A stretch of 64,000 nucleotides of DNA. It comes from an uncultured Actinomycetes bacterium. GTDB lineage: Bacteria > Actinomycetota > Acidimicrobiia > Acidimicrobiales > RAAP-2. Positions 49,195 through 58,171 of this stretch are shown one piece after another. The notes under the pieces were generated by a model. That model saw nothing but the letters and a program-made list of their open reading frames with translations, did no database searches and was not told the DNA's origin. The DNA lies in NCBI GenBank assembly GCA_903860745.1, contig CAIORQ010000055.1, positions 1-64,000 on the forward strand, given 5' to 3'. A program made the translations under genes and the position numbers. The stretch's first letter is position 1, and each line of letters opens with the position of its first letter.

Positions 49195-50046
49195 GTGACC
49201 CCGATGACCCCGCCGACCCCTGCGCGCCGCGCGAGTGCCCCAGAGCACTTCGAGGACCGTCTGGCGCGCGGGGCCATGTTGGCCCCCGCGGGGGCCAACG
49301 TCGTCATGCAACTGTCGCGGCGCGCGGTGGGCCGCGCCGTGGCCGAGAGTCCGTCGTCGAGTGGCTCGCTGATGCGCCACCCGCTGCGGCGCACCCGCAC
49401 CACCCTCACCTACATCTGGGTGGCTCTCTGGGGCGACGAGGACGAGCGGATCGAGATGCGTCGAGGTGTGGACGCGCAACACCGGCGCGTGCGCTCGGCC
49501 CCGGACCACGAGGTCGCCTACGACGCCTTCGACGCCTCGCTGCAGCTGTGGGTCGCGGCCTGCATGTACGTCGGCTCGATCCAGGGCTACGAGATGCTCT
49601 ACGGCCCGCTCGATGACGCGGACGCCGACCGACTCTACGCGCGCTGTTCGCGCCTGGCCACGACCCTCCAGGTCCCCCTCTCGAGCTGGCCCGCGGATCG
49701 AGAGGCCTTCGACGCCTACTGGACGGAGGCGCTCACCGAGCTCGAGGTCGACGAGGTCACGCGGCGTTACCTGGCGGACTTCGTGGCGCTGCGCTTCCTC
49801 CCGGGGGCCGTGGCGACCCTCATGAGGCCCCTGCACCGGCTGCTGGTGGGCGGCTTCCTCGAGCCGGCCTTCCGCGACCTGCTGGCGCTGACGTGGACGC
49901 CCCGCGACCAGCGGCGCTTCGAGGTCCTTCGACGGGTGATCCGCCGCGGCGACCGTCTGTCACCCGGCGCCCTCGCCAGGTTCCCCTGGAACCTCGTTCG
50001 CTACGACGCGCGACGACGTCTCGCGCGCGGACGGCCCCTGGTCTAG
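49195..50046 (+). CDS. DUF2236/MpaB-like oxygenase family protein
   Basis: DRLARGAMLAPAGANVVMQLSRRAVGRAV, VAYDAFDASLQLWVAACMY. Confidence 0.8.
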   Translation: MTPMTPPTPARRASAPEHFEDRLARGAMLAPAGANVVMQLSRRAVGRAVAESPSSSGSLMRHPLRRTRTTLTYIWVALWGDEDERIEMRRGVDAQHRRVRSAPDHEVAYDAFDASLQLWVAACMYVGSIQGYEMLYGPLDDADADRLYARCSRLATTLQVPLSSWPADREAFDAYWTEALTELEVDEVTRRYLADFVALRFLPGAVATLMRPLHRLLVGGFLEPAFRDLLALTWTPRDQRRFEVLRRVIRRGDRLSPGALARFPWNLVRYDARRRLARGRPLV

Positions 50047-50087
50047 GTCCGACTCGCGTCAACGTCGTCGACCAGGCGTCGGGAAGG

Positions 50088-51053
50088 TCAGTAGGGCGCG
50101 GTTCTGTCGACGCACCACTTCCACAGTCGTTCCTCGTCACCCCGGGGGTCGCGCGAACGCGTCCAGGGGACCTTGTGCTCGTGGCGGGTGCGCCGGTCCA
50201 GCCAGAACCCGCCCGTGCTCTCGGTGGCCCGCGGGTCGCTGGCCAGCCAGACGAGGGTGTCGGCGCCCTGGGCGGGCGTGCGCAGCAGTGGCCCCATCAC
50301 CGAGTGGAAGCGTGGCAGCGAGGCCGCGAGGCCCGGCGTGTCCGTCCAGCCCGGATGCATCGCGTGGAAGACGACCTCGCGACGATCGACGCGGTGGGCC
50401 CAGGCGTGGTCGAGCACCAGTTGGGCTCGCTTGACGCGGGCGTAGGCCGTGACGCCGTCGTAGTGCGCCTCGTCGGGCTCGAGCCCGACGAGGTCGAAGC
50501 GCTGGGAGTACAGGCCGCCCGACGCGACCGTGAGCACGCGCCCCGGGGAGGCCGTCCGCAGCGACGGGAGCAGGAGTTGGGTCAGGTGGAAGGGGCCGAG
50601 CAATTGTGCCGCCACGGTCATCTCGTACCCCTGGGCACTCAGGGTACGCGCGGGAGTGATCGCCCCCGCGTTGTGGATGAGTACGTCGAGGGCCCCTCGC
50701 TCGTTCATCGTCTCGGCCACGCGGCGGATCGCGGCGAGGTCGCTGGTGTCGGCGATGAGGAAGTCGATGCGGTCGTGACCCGAGTGGGCCACGAGCTCCG
50801 ACAGCGTCGAGCGCGCACGAGTCTCGTCACGCGCGACGAAGGTGACCGTCGCTCCGAGTGACGCGAGCCGCTGGGTGCAGTCGCGGCCCAGTCCCGAGGT
50901 CGCGCCGGTGACGAGGATGCGACGACCCTCGAGAGAGGGGGCGTCCTCCCAGGCGGCCAGGCGCGAACGGGCGACGTAGCCCAGGCGGGAGAAACTGCCC
51001 ACCACGGTGGCTTCGAGCAGTTCGTCCACCGCGAGGGCGAACGGGTTCTTCAC
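50088..51053 (-). CDS. Short-chain dehydrogenase/reductase
   Basis: RILVTGATSGLGRDCTQRLASLG, IHNAGAI, YARVKRAQ. Confidence 0.9.
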   Translation of the reverse strand: MKNPFALAVDELLEATVVGSFSRLGYVARSRLAAWEDAPSLEGRRILVTGATSGLGRDCTQRLASLGATVTFVARDETRARSTLSELVAHSGHDRIDFLIADTSDLAAIRRVAETMNERGALDVLIHNAGAITPARTLSAQGYEMTVAAQLLGPFHLTQLLLPSLRTASPGRVLTVASGGLYSQRFDLVGLEPDEAHYDGVTAYARVKRAQLVLDHAWAHRVDRREVVFHAMHPGWTDTPGLAASLPRFHSVMGPLLRTPAQGADTLVWLASDPRATESTGGFWLDRRTRHEHKVPWTRSRDPRGDEERLWKWCVDRTAPY

Positions 51054-51481
51054 GTGTTGAGTTCTCGCTGGAGACCGGCGCGCGCGCGTTCGCCGACGCC
51101 GCGGAACACGCGAGCCACCAGGGGGGCCGCGAGACGCAACCAGCCGCGGGTCTTCAAGACCGCGACGTAGGTGACGTCAGTGCCCGTGCTGGTGGGCACG
51201 AAGGTGATCTCGTCGAGGGACATGACCAGGGGGGTCTGGGCGCGGAGGACCACGCGCCGAGGGGCCTCGTAGGCGGTGATCTCGTAGGTCATCGGCAGCG
51301 ATCGGCCGTTGAACGTGGTCACCAGGTCGAAACGGGTTCCCAGTCCCACCGGGTCGGTGCCGACCTGGACCGCTGTCTCGACGCCCGGGTCCCACACGGC
51401 GCTGTGGGCGAAGTCCGCCATGTAGTCGAAGGCCCGCTGGACATCCCACGCGGACGACACGGTCGTTTCAAATCGGGCCAT
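51050..51481 (-). CDS. SRPBCC family protein
   Basis: MARFETTVSSAWDVQRAFDYMADFAHSAVWDPGV...; overlaps SDR start. Confidence 0.82.
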   Translation of the reverse strand: MARFETTVSSAWDVQRAFDYMADFAHSAVWDPGVETAVQVGTDPVGLGTRFDLVTTFNGRSLPMTYEITAYEAPRRVVLRAQTPLVMSLDEITFVPTSTGTDVTYVAVLKTRGWLRLAAPLVARVFRGVGERARAGLQRELNT

Positions 51482-51551
51482 CAGCCCCTCCTGTCGAGTC
51501 GCGGTCACCTTACCGGTAAAGTCGCCTTGTTGGACCGACTCGCCGCGTGAA

Positions 51552-52835
51552 GTGGTGGACACGGCAGAGGAGAGCAGCGTGCGCATCGCCATCGTTGGAA
51601 GCGGGGTCTCGGGCCTCGTCTGTGCCCATCTCCTGGCCGAGCGGCACGACGTCGTGCTGTACGAGTCGGCCGAGGGCTTCGGCGGCCACGCTCACACGAT
51701 CACCGTCACTCTGGACGGGACCGCCCACGCCGTCGACACCGGCTTCATGGTCTACAACGAGCGCAACTACCCCATCCTCACCCGCCTGTTCGCCGAGAAC
51801 GAGGTCTCGACTCGTCCCAGCGACATGAGCTTCGCCATGTCCGACGACGAAGCCGACGTCGAGTGGTGCGGTTCCTCGCTCGCCACGGTCTTCGCCCAGG
51901 TCCGCAACGTCGTGCGTCCCGCCTTTTGGAGGATGCTGCGCGACGTGGTGCGCTTCAACCGGGCCGCGCTCGCACTCCTTGACGAGACCGAGAACCTGGG
52001 GTTCAGCCTTGGCGACTTCCTGCGGGCCGGAGGTTACAGCTCGAGCTTCGTCGAGTGGTACCTCGTGCCCATGGGAGCGGCCATCTGGTCCGCCGATCCC
52101 GAGCAGTTCCTCGACTTCCCCGCCGCGTCCCTCGCTCGCTTCTTCGCCAACCACGGCCTGCTCGCCCTGCGCAACCGCCCACAGTGGCGCACGGTGGTCG
52201 GCGGCTCGGTGAGCTACGTCGAGGCGCTGGTCGAGCCCCTGGGGGCGCGCGCGCGCCGCGCGACCCCGGTGCGGCGCGTCTCTCGCCTCGACGAGGGCGT
52301 CGCCGTCGAGAGCGACGCGGGGGTGGAGGTCTTCGACCACGTCGTCATGGCCTGCCACAGCGACGAGGCCCTCGCCCTCTTGGAGGCTCCCACACGGCTG
52401 GAGCGGGAGCTCCTGTCGGCGATCAAGTACCGGGAGAACTCGGCGGTCGTCCACACCGACGTCGCGATGATGCCGCGGCGCCCACGCGCCCGCGCGAGTT
52501 GGAACTGGCGGCGTCGACCGGGGGTCGCGGCGCCCACCTTGACCTACGACCTCAGCCGACTGCAGGGACTGGACAGCTCCCGGCCCCTCTACCTCACGCT
52601 CAACCAGGTCGACGATGTCGACCCGACGCAGGTGCTGGCGACGCTCAACTTCGCCCACCCGGTCTTCGACTTCGCGGCCATGGACGCGCAGCGGCGTCAT
52701 CGCGAGATCAGCGGCGTGGACCGCATCTCGTACGCCGGCGCCTACTGGGGCTACGGCTTTCACGAGGACGGCGCGCGCAGCGCCTACGAGGTCTGCCGCG
52801 CCCTGGGTGTGGAGGTCGCGGAGGTCAGCGCGTGA
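51552..52835 (+). CDS. FAD-dependent oxidoreductase/amine oxidase-like protein
   Basis: IAIVGSGVSGLVCAHLLAERHDVVLYE, FGGHAHTITV, DTGFMVYNERNYP. Confidence 0.9.
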   Translation: MVDTAEESSVRIAIVGSGVSGLVCAHLLAERHDVVLYESAEGFGGHAHTITVTLDGTAHAVDTGFMVYNERNYPILTRLFAENEVSTRPSDMSFAMSDDEADVEWCGSSLATVFAQVRNVVRPAFWRMLRDVVRFNRAALALLDETENLGFSLGDFLRAGGYSSSFVEWYLVPMGAAIWSADPEQFLDFPAASLARFFANHGLLALRNRPQWRTVVGGSVSYVEALVEPLGARARRATPVRRVSRLDEGVAVESDAGVEVFDHVVMACHSDEALALLEAPTRLERELLSAIKYRENSAVVHTDVAMMPRRPRARASWNWRRRPGVAAPTLTYDLSRLQGLDSSRPLYLTLNQVDDVDPTQVLATLNFAHPVFDFAAMDAQRRHREISGVDRISYAGAYWGYGFHEDGARSAYEVCRALGVEVAEVSA

Positions 52836-53605
52836 AGAGCGCGCTCTACGAGGGGACCGTGACCCACCGGCGCCACGCCACGGCGGCGACCGGCCAGGTC
52901 GCCCACGACTTCTCCTACCCCCTCACCTTGCCCCTCCTCTTCCTCGACGAGGTCGACCAGGTGATGGCGATGCATCCGCGATGGTCGAGCCGACACTTCG
53001 ACGCGTCGTGGTTCCGCCGGCGCGACTACCTCGACGGCGGCGACGGGTCCCTGGACGAGGCGGTGCGCGACCTGGTCGCCGAGCGGACCGGCCGTCGTCC
53101 CGAGGGCGACATCGCGATGCTGGGTCACCTGCGACGCTGGGGCTGGCTCTTCAATCCCTTGTGCGTCTACTACTGCTTCGACGCCACGGGGGGTCTGGAG
53201 CAGCTGCTACTGGAAGTGCGCAACACGCCCTGGCACGAACGTCACCTCTACGCGCTGGAGGCGTCGAGCCCCCAGCGCTTCGCCAAGGAGATGCACGTGT
53301 CGCCCTTCTTGGGCATGGACCACGACTACGTGTTGAGCTTCTCAGCCCCCGGCGAGCACCTCGCGCTGCACCTGGGAAATCGCCGGGGCGACGAGCGCAT
53401 CTTCGACGCTGGTCTTTCGCTGACGCGACGCGAGATCTCCCGGGCGTCGCTCGGAGACCTGGTCTGGCGCCACCCCTGGGCGACCCTCGGGGTGAGCGCG
53501 GGCATCTACTACGAGGCGCTGCGCCTCTTTCGCAAACACGCGCCCTTCCACGGGCACCCGCGTCGAGGCTCGAGCAGCGATCCCGAAGGAGTCAGTCGTG
53601 TCTGA
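52832..53605 (+). CDS. DUF1365 family protein
   Basis: ALYEGTVTHRRH...FSYPLTLPLLFLDEVD, NPLCVYYCFD, KEMHVSPFLGMDHDY. Confidence 0.9.
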   Translation: MKSALYEGTVTHRRHATAATGQVAHDFSYPLTLPLLFLDEVDQVMAMHPRWSSRHFDASWFRRRDYLDGGDGSLDEAVRDLVAERTGRRPEGDIAMLGHLRRWGWLFNPLCVYYCFDATGGLEQLLLEVRNTPWHERHLYALEASSPQRFAKEMHVSPFLGMDHDYVLSFSAPGEHLALHLGNRRGDERIFDAGLSLTRREISRASLGDLVWRHPWATLGVSAGIYYEALRLFRKHAPFHGHPRRGSSSDPEGVSRV

Positions 53606-54857
53606 GTCCATCGTGCCCGTCAAGGGCATCGCCGCGCGCCGCGCGCCGCGCGTCAAGCGCGCCTCGGAGGTGGTCCTTCGGCTCTTGCTGTCCAAGGCCC
53701 GCTACGGCACGCTGGAACTGAGCGACGCCAACGGGACGCGCAGCTACGGCCGCGGCGCACCCGTCGTGAGCGTCACGGTGCACGACCCGCGCACCTACCA
53801 CTCACTCGTCCGCGGCGGGTCCAAGGGCTTCGGCGAGAGCTACACCGACGGCTGGTGGGACACCGACGACCTGGCGACCCTCGTGCGCTTCGTCATCCGC
53901 AACCTGGCCCCGCTCATGCGCCCCCTGGACCGGCTGGCGCGCGCGGCCGCCCCGCTGACGCGTCAGTGGCGTCGCCTCGAGCGCGTGGACAAGGAGCGCG
54001 ACCGCTCCAACATCCGCGCGCACTACGACCTGGGCAACGACTTCTACTCCCTCATGCTCGACGAGACGATGATGTACTCCTGCGCCTTCTTCGCCGACGC
54101 GCGAACCTCGCTGCACGACGCCTCGGTGGCCAAGCTCGAGAAGCTCTGCGCGAAGTTGGACCTGGGCCCCCAGGACCACGTCCTGGAGATCGGTTCGGGC
54201 TGGGGCGGCTTCGCCCTGCACGCGGCGTCGCGCCACGGTTGCACCGTGACCACCGTGACGATCTCGGACGCCCAGTACGACTACGTGCGCCAGCGCGTGG
54301 CCGCGGCGGGGCTCGAGCACCTCATCGAGGTGCGCAACCAGGACTACCGGGACGTCACCGGGCGCTTCGACAAGCTGGTGTCCATCGAGATGATCGAGGC
54401 CGTCGGGTGGCGTCAGCTGGACACCTATTTCGCCACCTGCGCCTCCTTGTTGAAGCCCTCGGGCCTCATGGGTCTGCAGGTCATCACCATCAACGACTTC
54501 AGCTACGAGCGGGCCAAGGACCGCGAGGACTTCATCAAGGCCATGATCTTCCCCGGCGGCTTCCTGCCCTCGCTCGAGGTGCTGGTGCGGTCGAGTTCGG
54601 CGGCGGACCTGCGCGTGGTGGACGTGGAGGACATCGGCCGACACTACGCCGAGACGCTCTCGAGGTGGCGCGACAACCTGGCGGCGAACGACGCCGAGGT
54701 GCGCGCGCTCGGACTCGGTGAGGAGTTCCACCGGATGTGGGCCATGTATCTCGGCTACTGCGAGGGAGCCTTCCTCGAACGCCACATCAGCGACCTGCAA
54801 GTGGTCCTGGCGGGTCCCCAGTGGGAACCGGCCCTCGGGCCCGCGCTGCGTCGCTAG
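53598..54857 (+). CDS. CFA-synthase family SAM-dependent methyltransferase (copy 2)
   Basis: NIRAHYDLGNDFYSLMLDETMMYSCAFF, VLEIGSGWGGFALHAA, SIEMIEAVGWRQLDTYF. Confidence 0.92.
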   Translation: MSESIVPVKGIAARRAPRVKRASEVVLRLLLSKARYGTLELSDANGTRSYGRGAPVVSVTVHDPRTYHSLVRGGSKGFGESYTDGWWDTDDLATLVRFVIRNLAPLMRPLDRLARAAAPLTRQWRRLERVDKERDRSNIRAHYDLGNDFYSLMLDETMMYSCAFFADARTSLHDASVAKLEKLCAKLDLGPQDHVLEIGSGWGGFALHAASRHGCTVTTVTISDAQYDYVRQRVAAAGLEHLIEVRNQDYRDVTGRFDKLVSIEMIEAVGWRQLDTYFATCASLLKPSGLMGLQVITINDFSYERAKDREDFIKAMIFPGGFLPSLEVLVRSSSAADLRVVDVEDIGRHYAETLSRWRDNLAANDAEVRALGLGEEFHRMWAMYLGYCEGAFLERHISDLQVVLAGPQWEPALGPALRR

Positions 54858-57157
54858 CGCGGGTTCCGACGGGATCGTCGCCACCACCACGGTCCCAGGC
54901 CCACGCCCGCCAGGGCGAGAAGGGCGACGAGGTAGAGCTCGGGGTACTCGGCGAAGCCGTGGTAGGTGAAGACGACACTGTGGCGACCGGCCGACACCTC
55001 GACACCCATCAGGGCCGGCGAGAGCATGATGACCGGGGCCGCTCGCCCGTCCACGGTGGCGCGCCATCCCGGGTCGTAGGCGACCTTCAAGAGCACCACG
55101 GAGCGGCGATGCGCCACGACGGTGGCCTCCGCGCTCTGGGCCCTCACGAGTTCGGCGTTCTGGTTCAGCACCACGCCGGCGACGCCGCGCTGGGCGGAGA
55201 GTGACGAGAGCGTGGGCGTGGCCGCCGCCTGTCCGGCGTAGGCGACGGTGGCGTAGACGGCACGGTCGGGCAGCGCCGACCGCAGGTAGTTCTCCGTCTG
55301 GGTGCCCAGGTTGGCGTTGTTGGCGAAGATGACCCCGTAGGTGTCGACCACCTGGAAGAGGGTGGTCCAACGTGGGTTGTCCACCGTCCACAGACGGTAG
55401 GCCCCCATCGTGCGCAGCTCGGTGGCGTAGACGGGCGGCGTGTGACCAACCGGGAGGATCATGTAGTGGATGCCGAAGGTGGAGTAGTCGCCCGCGTTGA
55501 ACTCGTCGAAGTAGGCCTCCGGGTCGGTCATCAGGCCACTGGTGCGCAGGGTGAAGCCCACGGCGTCGACGCCCAGCTGCTCGAGGTAGATGTACACCGG
55601 CACGGCACCCACGTAGAAGTGGTGTCCCCAGTTCGAGGGCATCCCCGCGTAGATCCGTCCGCCACCACGCGCCTCGGCCAGCGCCACGAGGGTGTTGACG
55701 TCCGCCCCCTGGGTGGCGGCGACGCTGCGCTGATAGGTGATCCAGCTCCGCGAGTCGGCGTCGTAGTTCTCGATCTGGGTCCACGCGGGGGTCAGCACGG
55801 CCACGACCAGGGCGATGACCACGGGGGTGCGCAGCCAGGGCGAGGCCCCGAAGAGGAAGCGGCGGGTCGCGGCGGTGGCCCCGGGGAGTCGCTGCGCGCA
55901 CTGACGCGCGACGAAGGTGGCGCTCGACACGACGCCCACTCCGGCCAGCACGAGGCCGGCCAGGTGCAGCCCCATGATGTAGCGCTGCAGCAGCAGGCTC
56001 TGGTTCCCCGGCAGCAGATTGATCACCGCGCTCATCGTCGGTCGACCGATGAAGAGCAGCAGGCTGAGCAGCCAGGCGCCCACCAGGGCCCGTCCACGTT
56101 CGTCGAAGTGCCAGCGTCGCAGGCTCACCGCGAAGCCGATGGCCGCGAAGACGGTGATGAGCGGGAGGCGGTGCCAGTCGTAGATCTGTCCGGTGACGAG
56201 CCAGCTGAGGACCTGTCGGGCACCGTAGGAGTTGTTGATGGTGGTGCCCACCTGGAACTGGTTGACCGCCAACCACTTGGAGTGCAGGAAGAGAGGCAGG
56301 GTGACCCAGGCCGTGGCGGCCAACGCGGCCAGACCCAGGGTGAGAGCGCGCCGCGCGCGGGTGAGGAGCTGGCTGGGTCGAAGCAGGATCCACACGGCCA
56401 AGGTGAGGCCGGCGAGGTAGGCCGTGAGGAAGTGGAAGGCGATGGTGAGCGACAGCGTCACCACCGCGGGGAAGAGGGACTTGCGCTGGGAGACGTAGCG
56501 CCACGAGAAGGCCCACGCGAGTGGCAGGGACCACATGGCCCAGAGTTGCGACCACAGTCCACTGCCCACCCAGATGTAGCTCTGGTGCCCGAAGCCGCGC
56601 CCGGTCACCGTGAACAGCAGCGGTGAGAGCGCCGCGGCGACCGCCGACTCCCATCGGCCCCACGACAGGAGGCGGGCCGACCAGTAGACGCACAGGGGCC
56701 AGAGGCTGAGCAACAAGTAGAGGCTCCAGGCGAAGGTGCCCGTCGTCGACCCGAAGAGGATCGAGATGGCCCCGGTGATCACCGCCGAGAAGCTCTGGTA
56801 CTGGACGAAGAAGGGCGAGCCGAGCGACAGCAGGGGATACCAGTGGTCGAAGGGCGAGATGCCGTGACGCAGCAACTGGGCGGCGAGGGCGGTCATCTGC
56901 AGGTGCATGCCGCTGTCGTTGGGGTAGGCCACGGCCAGGCGTTCGCCACGCAGCGACCACAGGTTGAAGACCACGGCGAGGGCGACGAGGCCGTGCAGGC
57001 CGCGCAGGCGTCGCCACGCGGCCCCGTCGCGCGCTTGGGAACTGAGAGGGACCAGTGCGCTGGCCGGGCGTGCGGCGCGCTCGACCACGCTGCGCAGCCC
57101 GACCGGGAGCCGTTCGGTCCAGCCGGGTCGTTCAGTCGTGCTCGGTGTCGTGGTCAC
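54854..57157 (-). CDS. Large polytopic membrane protein (PTPS-related/GT-C-like)
   Basis: About 12 hydrophobic segments, AYPNDSGMHLQMTALAAQLLRHGISPFDHWYPLLSLGSPFFVQYQSF, large extracytoplasmic C-terminal part. Confidence 0.8.
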   Translation of the reverse strand: MTTTPSTTERPGWTERLPVGLRSVVERAARPASALVPLSSQARDGAAWRRLRGLHGLVALAVVFNLWSLRGERLAVAYPNDSGMHLQMTALAAQLLRHGISPFDHWYPLLSLGSPFFVQYQSFSAVITGAISILFGSTTGTFAWSLYLLLSLWPLCVYWSARLLSWGRWESAVAAALSPLLFTVTGRGFGHQSYIWVGSGLWSQLWAMWSLPLAWAFSWRYVSQRKSLFPAVVTLSLTIAFHFLTAYLAGLTLAVWILLRPSQLLTRARRALTLGLAALAATAWVTLPLFLHSKWLAVNQFQVGTTINNSYGARQVLSWLVTGQIYDWHRLPLITVFAAIGFAVSLRRWHFDERGRALVGAWLLSLLLFIGRPTMSAVINLLPGNQSLLLQRYIMGLHLAGLVLAGVGVVSSATFVARQCAQRLPGATAATRRFLFGASPWLRTPVVIALVVAVLTPAWTQIENYDADSRSWITYQRSVAATQGADVNTLVALAEARGGGRIYAGMPSNWGHHFYVGAVPVYIYLEQLGVDAVGFTLRTSGLMTDPEAYFDEFNAGDYSTFGIHYMILPVGHTPPVYATELRTMGAYRLWTVDNPRWTTLFQVVDTYGVIFANNANLGTQTENYLRSALPDRAVYATVAYAGQAAATPTLSSLSAQRGVAGVVLNQNAELVRAQSAEATVVAHRRSVVLLKVAYDPGWRATVDGRAAPVIMLSPALMGVEVSAGRHSVVFTYHGFAEYPELYLVALLALAGVGLGPWWWRRSRRNPR

Positions 57158-57376
57158 TGCCCAGTCTTCTCCTCAGTCGCGACGGGTGGGGCATCGCGCC
57201 CGGTGCGTACCCGTCCCCGCCACGTTAAACGGGTCCGGGGGTCCGAATTGATGACCCGAAAGAGAACCAACTTTTAATCTCCGTGTCACTTAGAAGTACC
57301 CAACTGTTGCGATTCCCTGCCTATCGTCTCGTTCCTGGCGGTTCGCTTTCATAATTTTCTCTATCTGGGAGGTCTC

Positions 57377-58075
57377 ATGAAGTTCTCGACGATCAAGTCG
57401 AAGGCGCGTGTCGCGGCGCTCATCGCGGTGCTGGTGGCTGGCGGTGCCGCAGTGGTGTCCACGGCCGGCGCGTCGGGGAACCTTGGCCGCATTCAGGTCT
57501 GCCAGGACAAGTCCGGAATGATCGCGAGCAAGATCGACGGGGCGTGCCCCGCGCACTTCCACTCGGTGACCCTCGACGTGAACACCCTCCAGGGTCCCGC
57601 CGGCAAGACGGGATCGGCCGGCAAGACGGGTCCGCAAGGCCTGCGCGGTCCGCGCGGCTTTCGCGGCGCCACCGGCGCCACCGGCGCCACGGGCCCGACC
57701 GGCAACACCGGCGTCCTCGGCGCCACCGGCGCCACTGGCCCCACCGGCCCGACGGGTCCCACCGGCAACACCGGCTCGGTCGGCCCCACGGGCGACACCG
57801 GCTCGGTCGGCCCCACGGGCGACACCGGTGCGGTCGGCACTGACTCGGTCGTGACCTCCGCCGCGGCGGCCGGAACGGCTTCGGCGAACTGCGCCTCGGG
57901 CACCTACGCCATCGGTGGCGGCGGTTCGAGCGCTGGTTCGGGCGACGTCCTGTCGGTGTCGCAGCCGGTCGGCGGTTCGAGCTCCACTCCGGCCACGGGC
58001 TGGACGGTGACCTTCACCAACGCGGGGTCGACCTCGACCTCGCAGGTGACCGCGTACGCCATCTGCTCGAAGTAA
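57377..58075 (+). CDS. Secreted collagen-like protein
   Basis: Signal peptide, Cys-containing N-domain, Gly-X-Thr/Gly-Pro-Thr triplets ([22 protein letters not shown]...GPTGDTG), C-domain [13 protein letters not shown]...TAYAICSK. Confidence 0.9.
   Translation: MKFSTIKSKARVAALIAVLVAGGAAVVSTAGASGNLGRIQVCQDKSGMIASKIDGACPAHFHSVTLDVNTLQGPAGKTGSAGKTGPQGLRGPRGFRGATGATGATGPTGNTGVLGATGATGPTGPTGPTGNTGSVGPTGDTGSVGPTGDTGAVGTDSVVTSAAAAGTASANCASGTYAIGGGGSSAGSGDVLSVSQPVGGSSSTPATGWTVTFTNAGSTSTSQVTAYAICSK
57768..57821 (+). repeat. 27-bp perfect tandem repeat (2 copies plus partial third) in the collagen-like CDS
   Basis: ACACCGGCTCGGTCGGCCCCACGGGCG repeated head to tail, in frame. Confidence 0.92.
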
Positions 58076-58096
58076 GACTCACCGAACCCTTCGGTA

Positions 58097-58132
58097 CGAC
58101 GAGGGCGGCTGCTTCGGCAGCCGCCCTCGTCG
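58097..58132 (+). terminator. Terminator hairpin with UUCG tetraloop after the collagen-like gene
   Basis: CGACGAGGGCGGCTGC-TTCG-GCAGCCGCCCTCGTCG, perfect 16-bp stem. Confidence 0.88.
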
Positions 58133-58171
58133 CGTCCGGTGACTGTTGGACGATGCGGACCCGGTGGTCGC

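Noticed and set aside
53802-57017. 1071-aa minus-strand ORF
   Set aside because: Overlaps the CFA-type methyltransferase and the well-supported 767-aa membrane protein in another frame; composition is a GC artefact
57594-57840. Collagen repeat region considered as a CRISPR-like array
   Set aside because: Repeats are in-frame Gly-X-Y codons with no unique spacers and no cas genes
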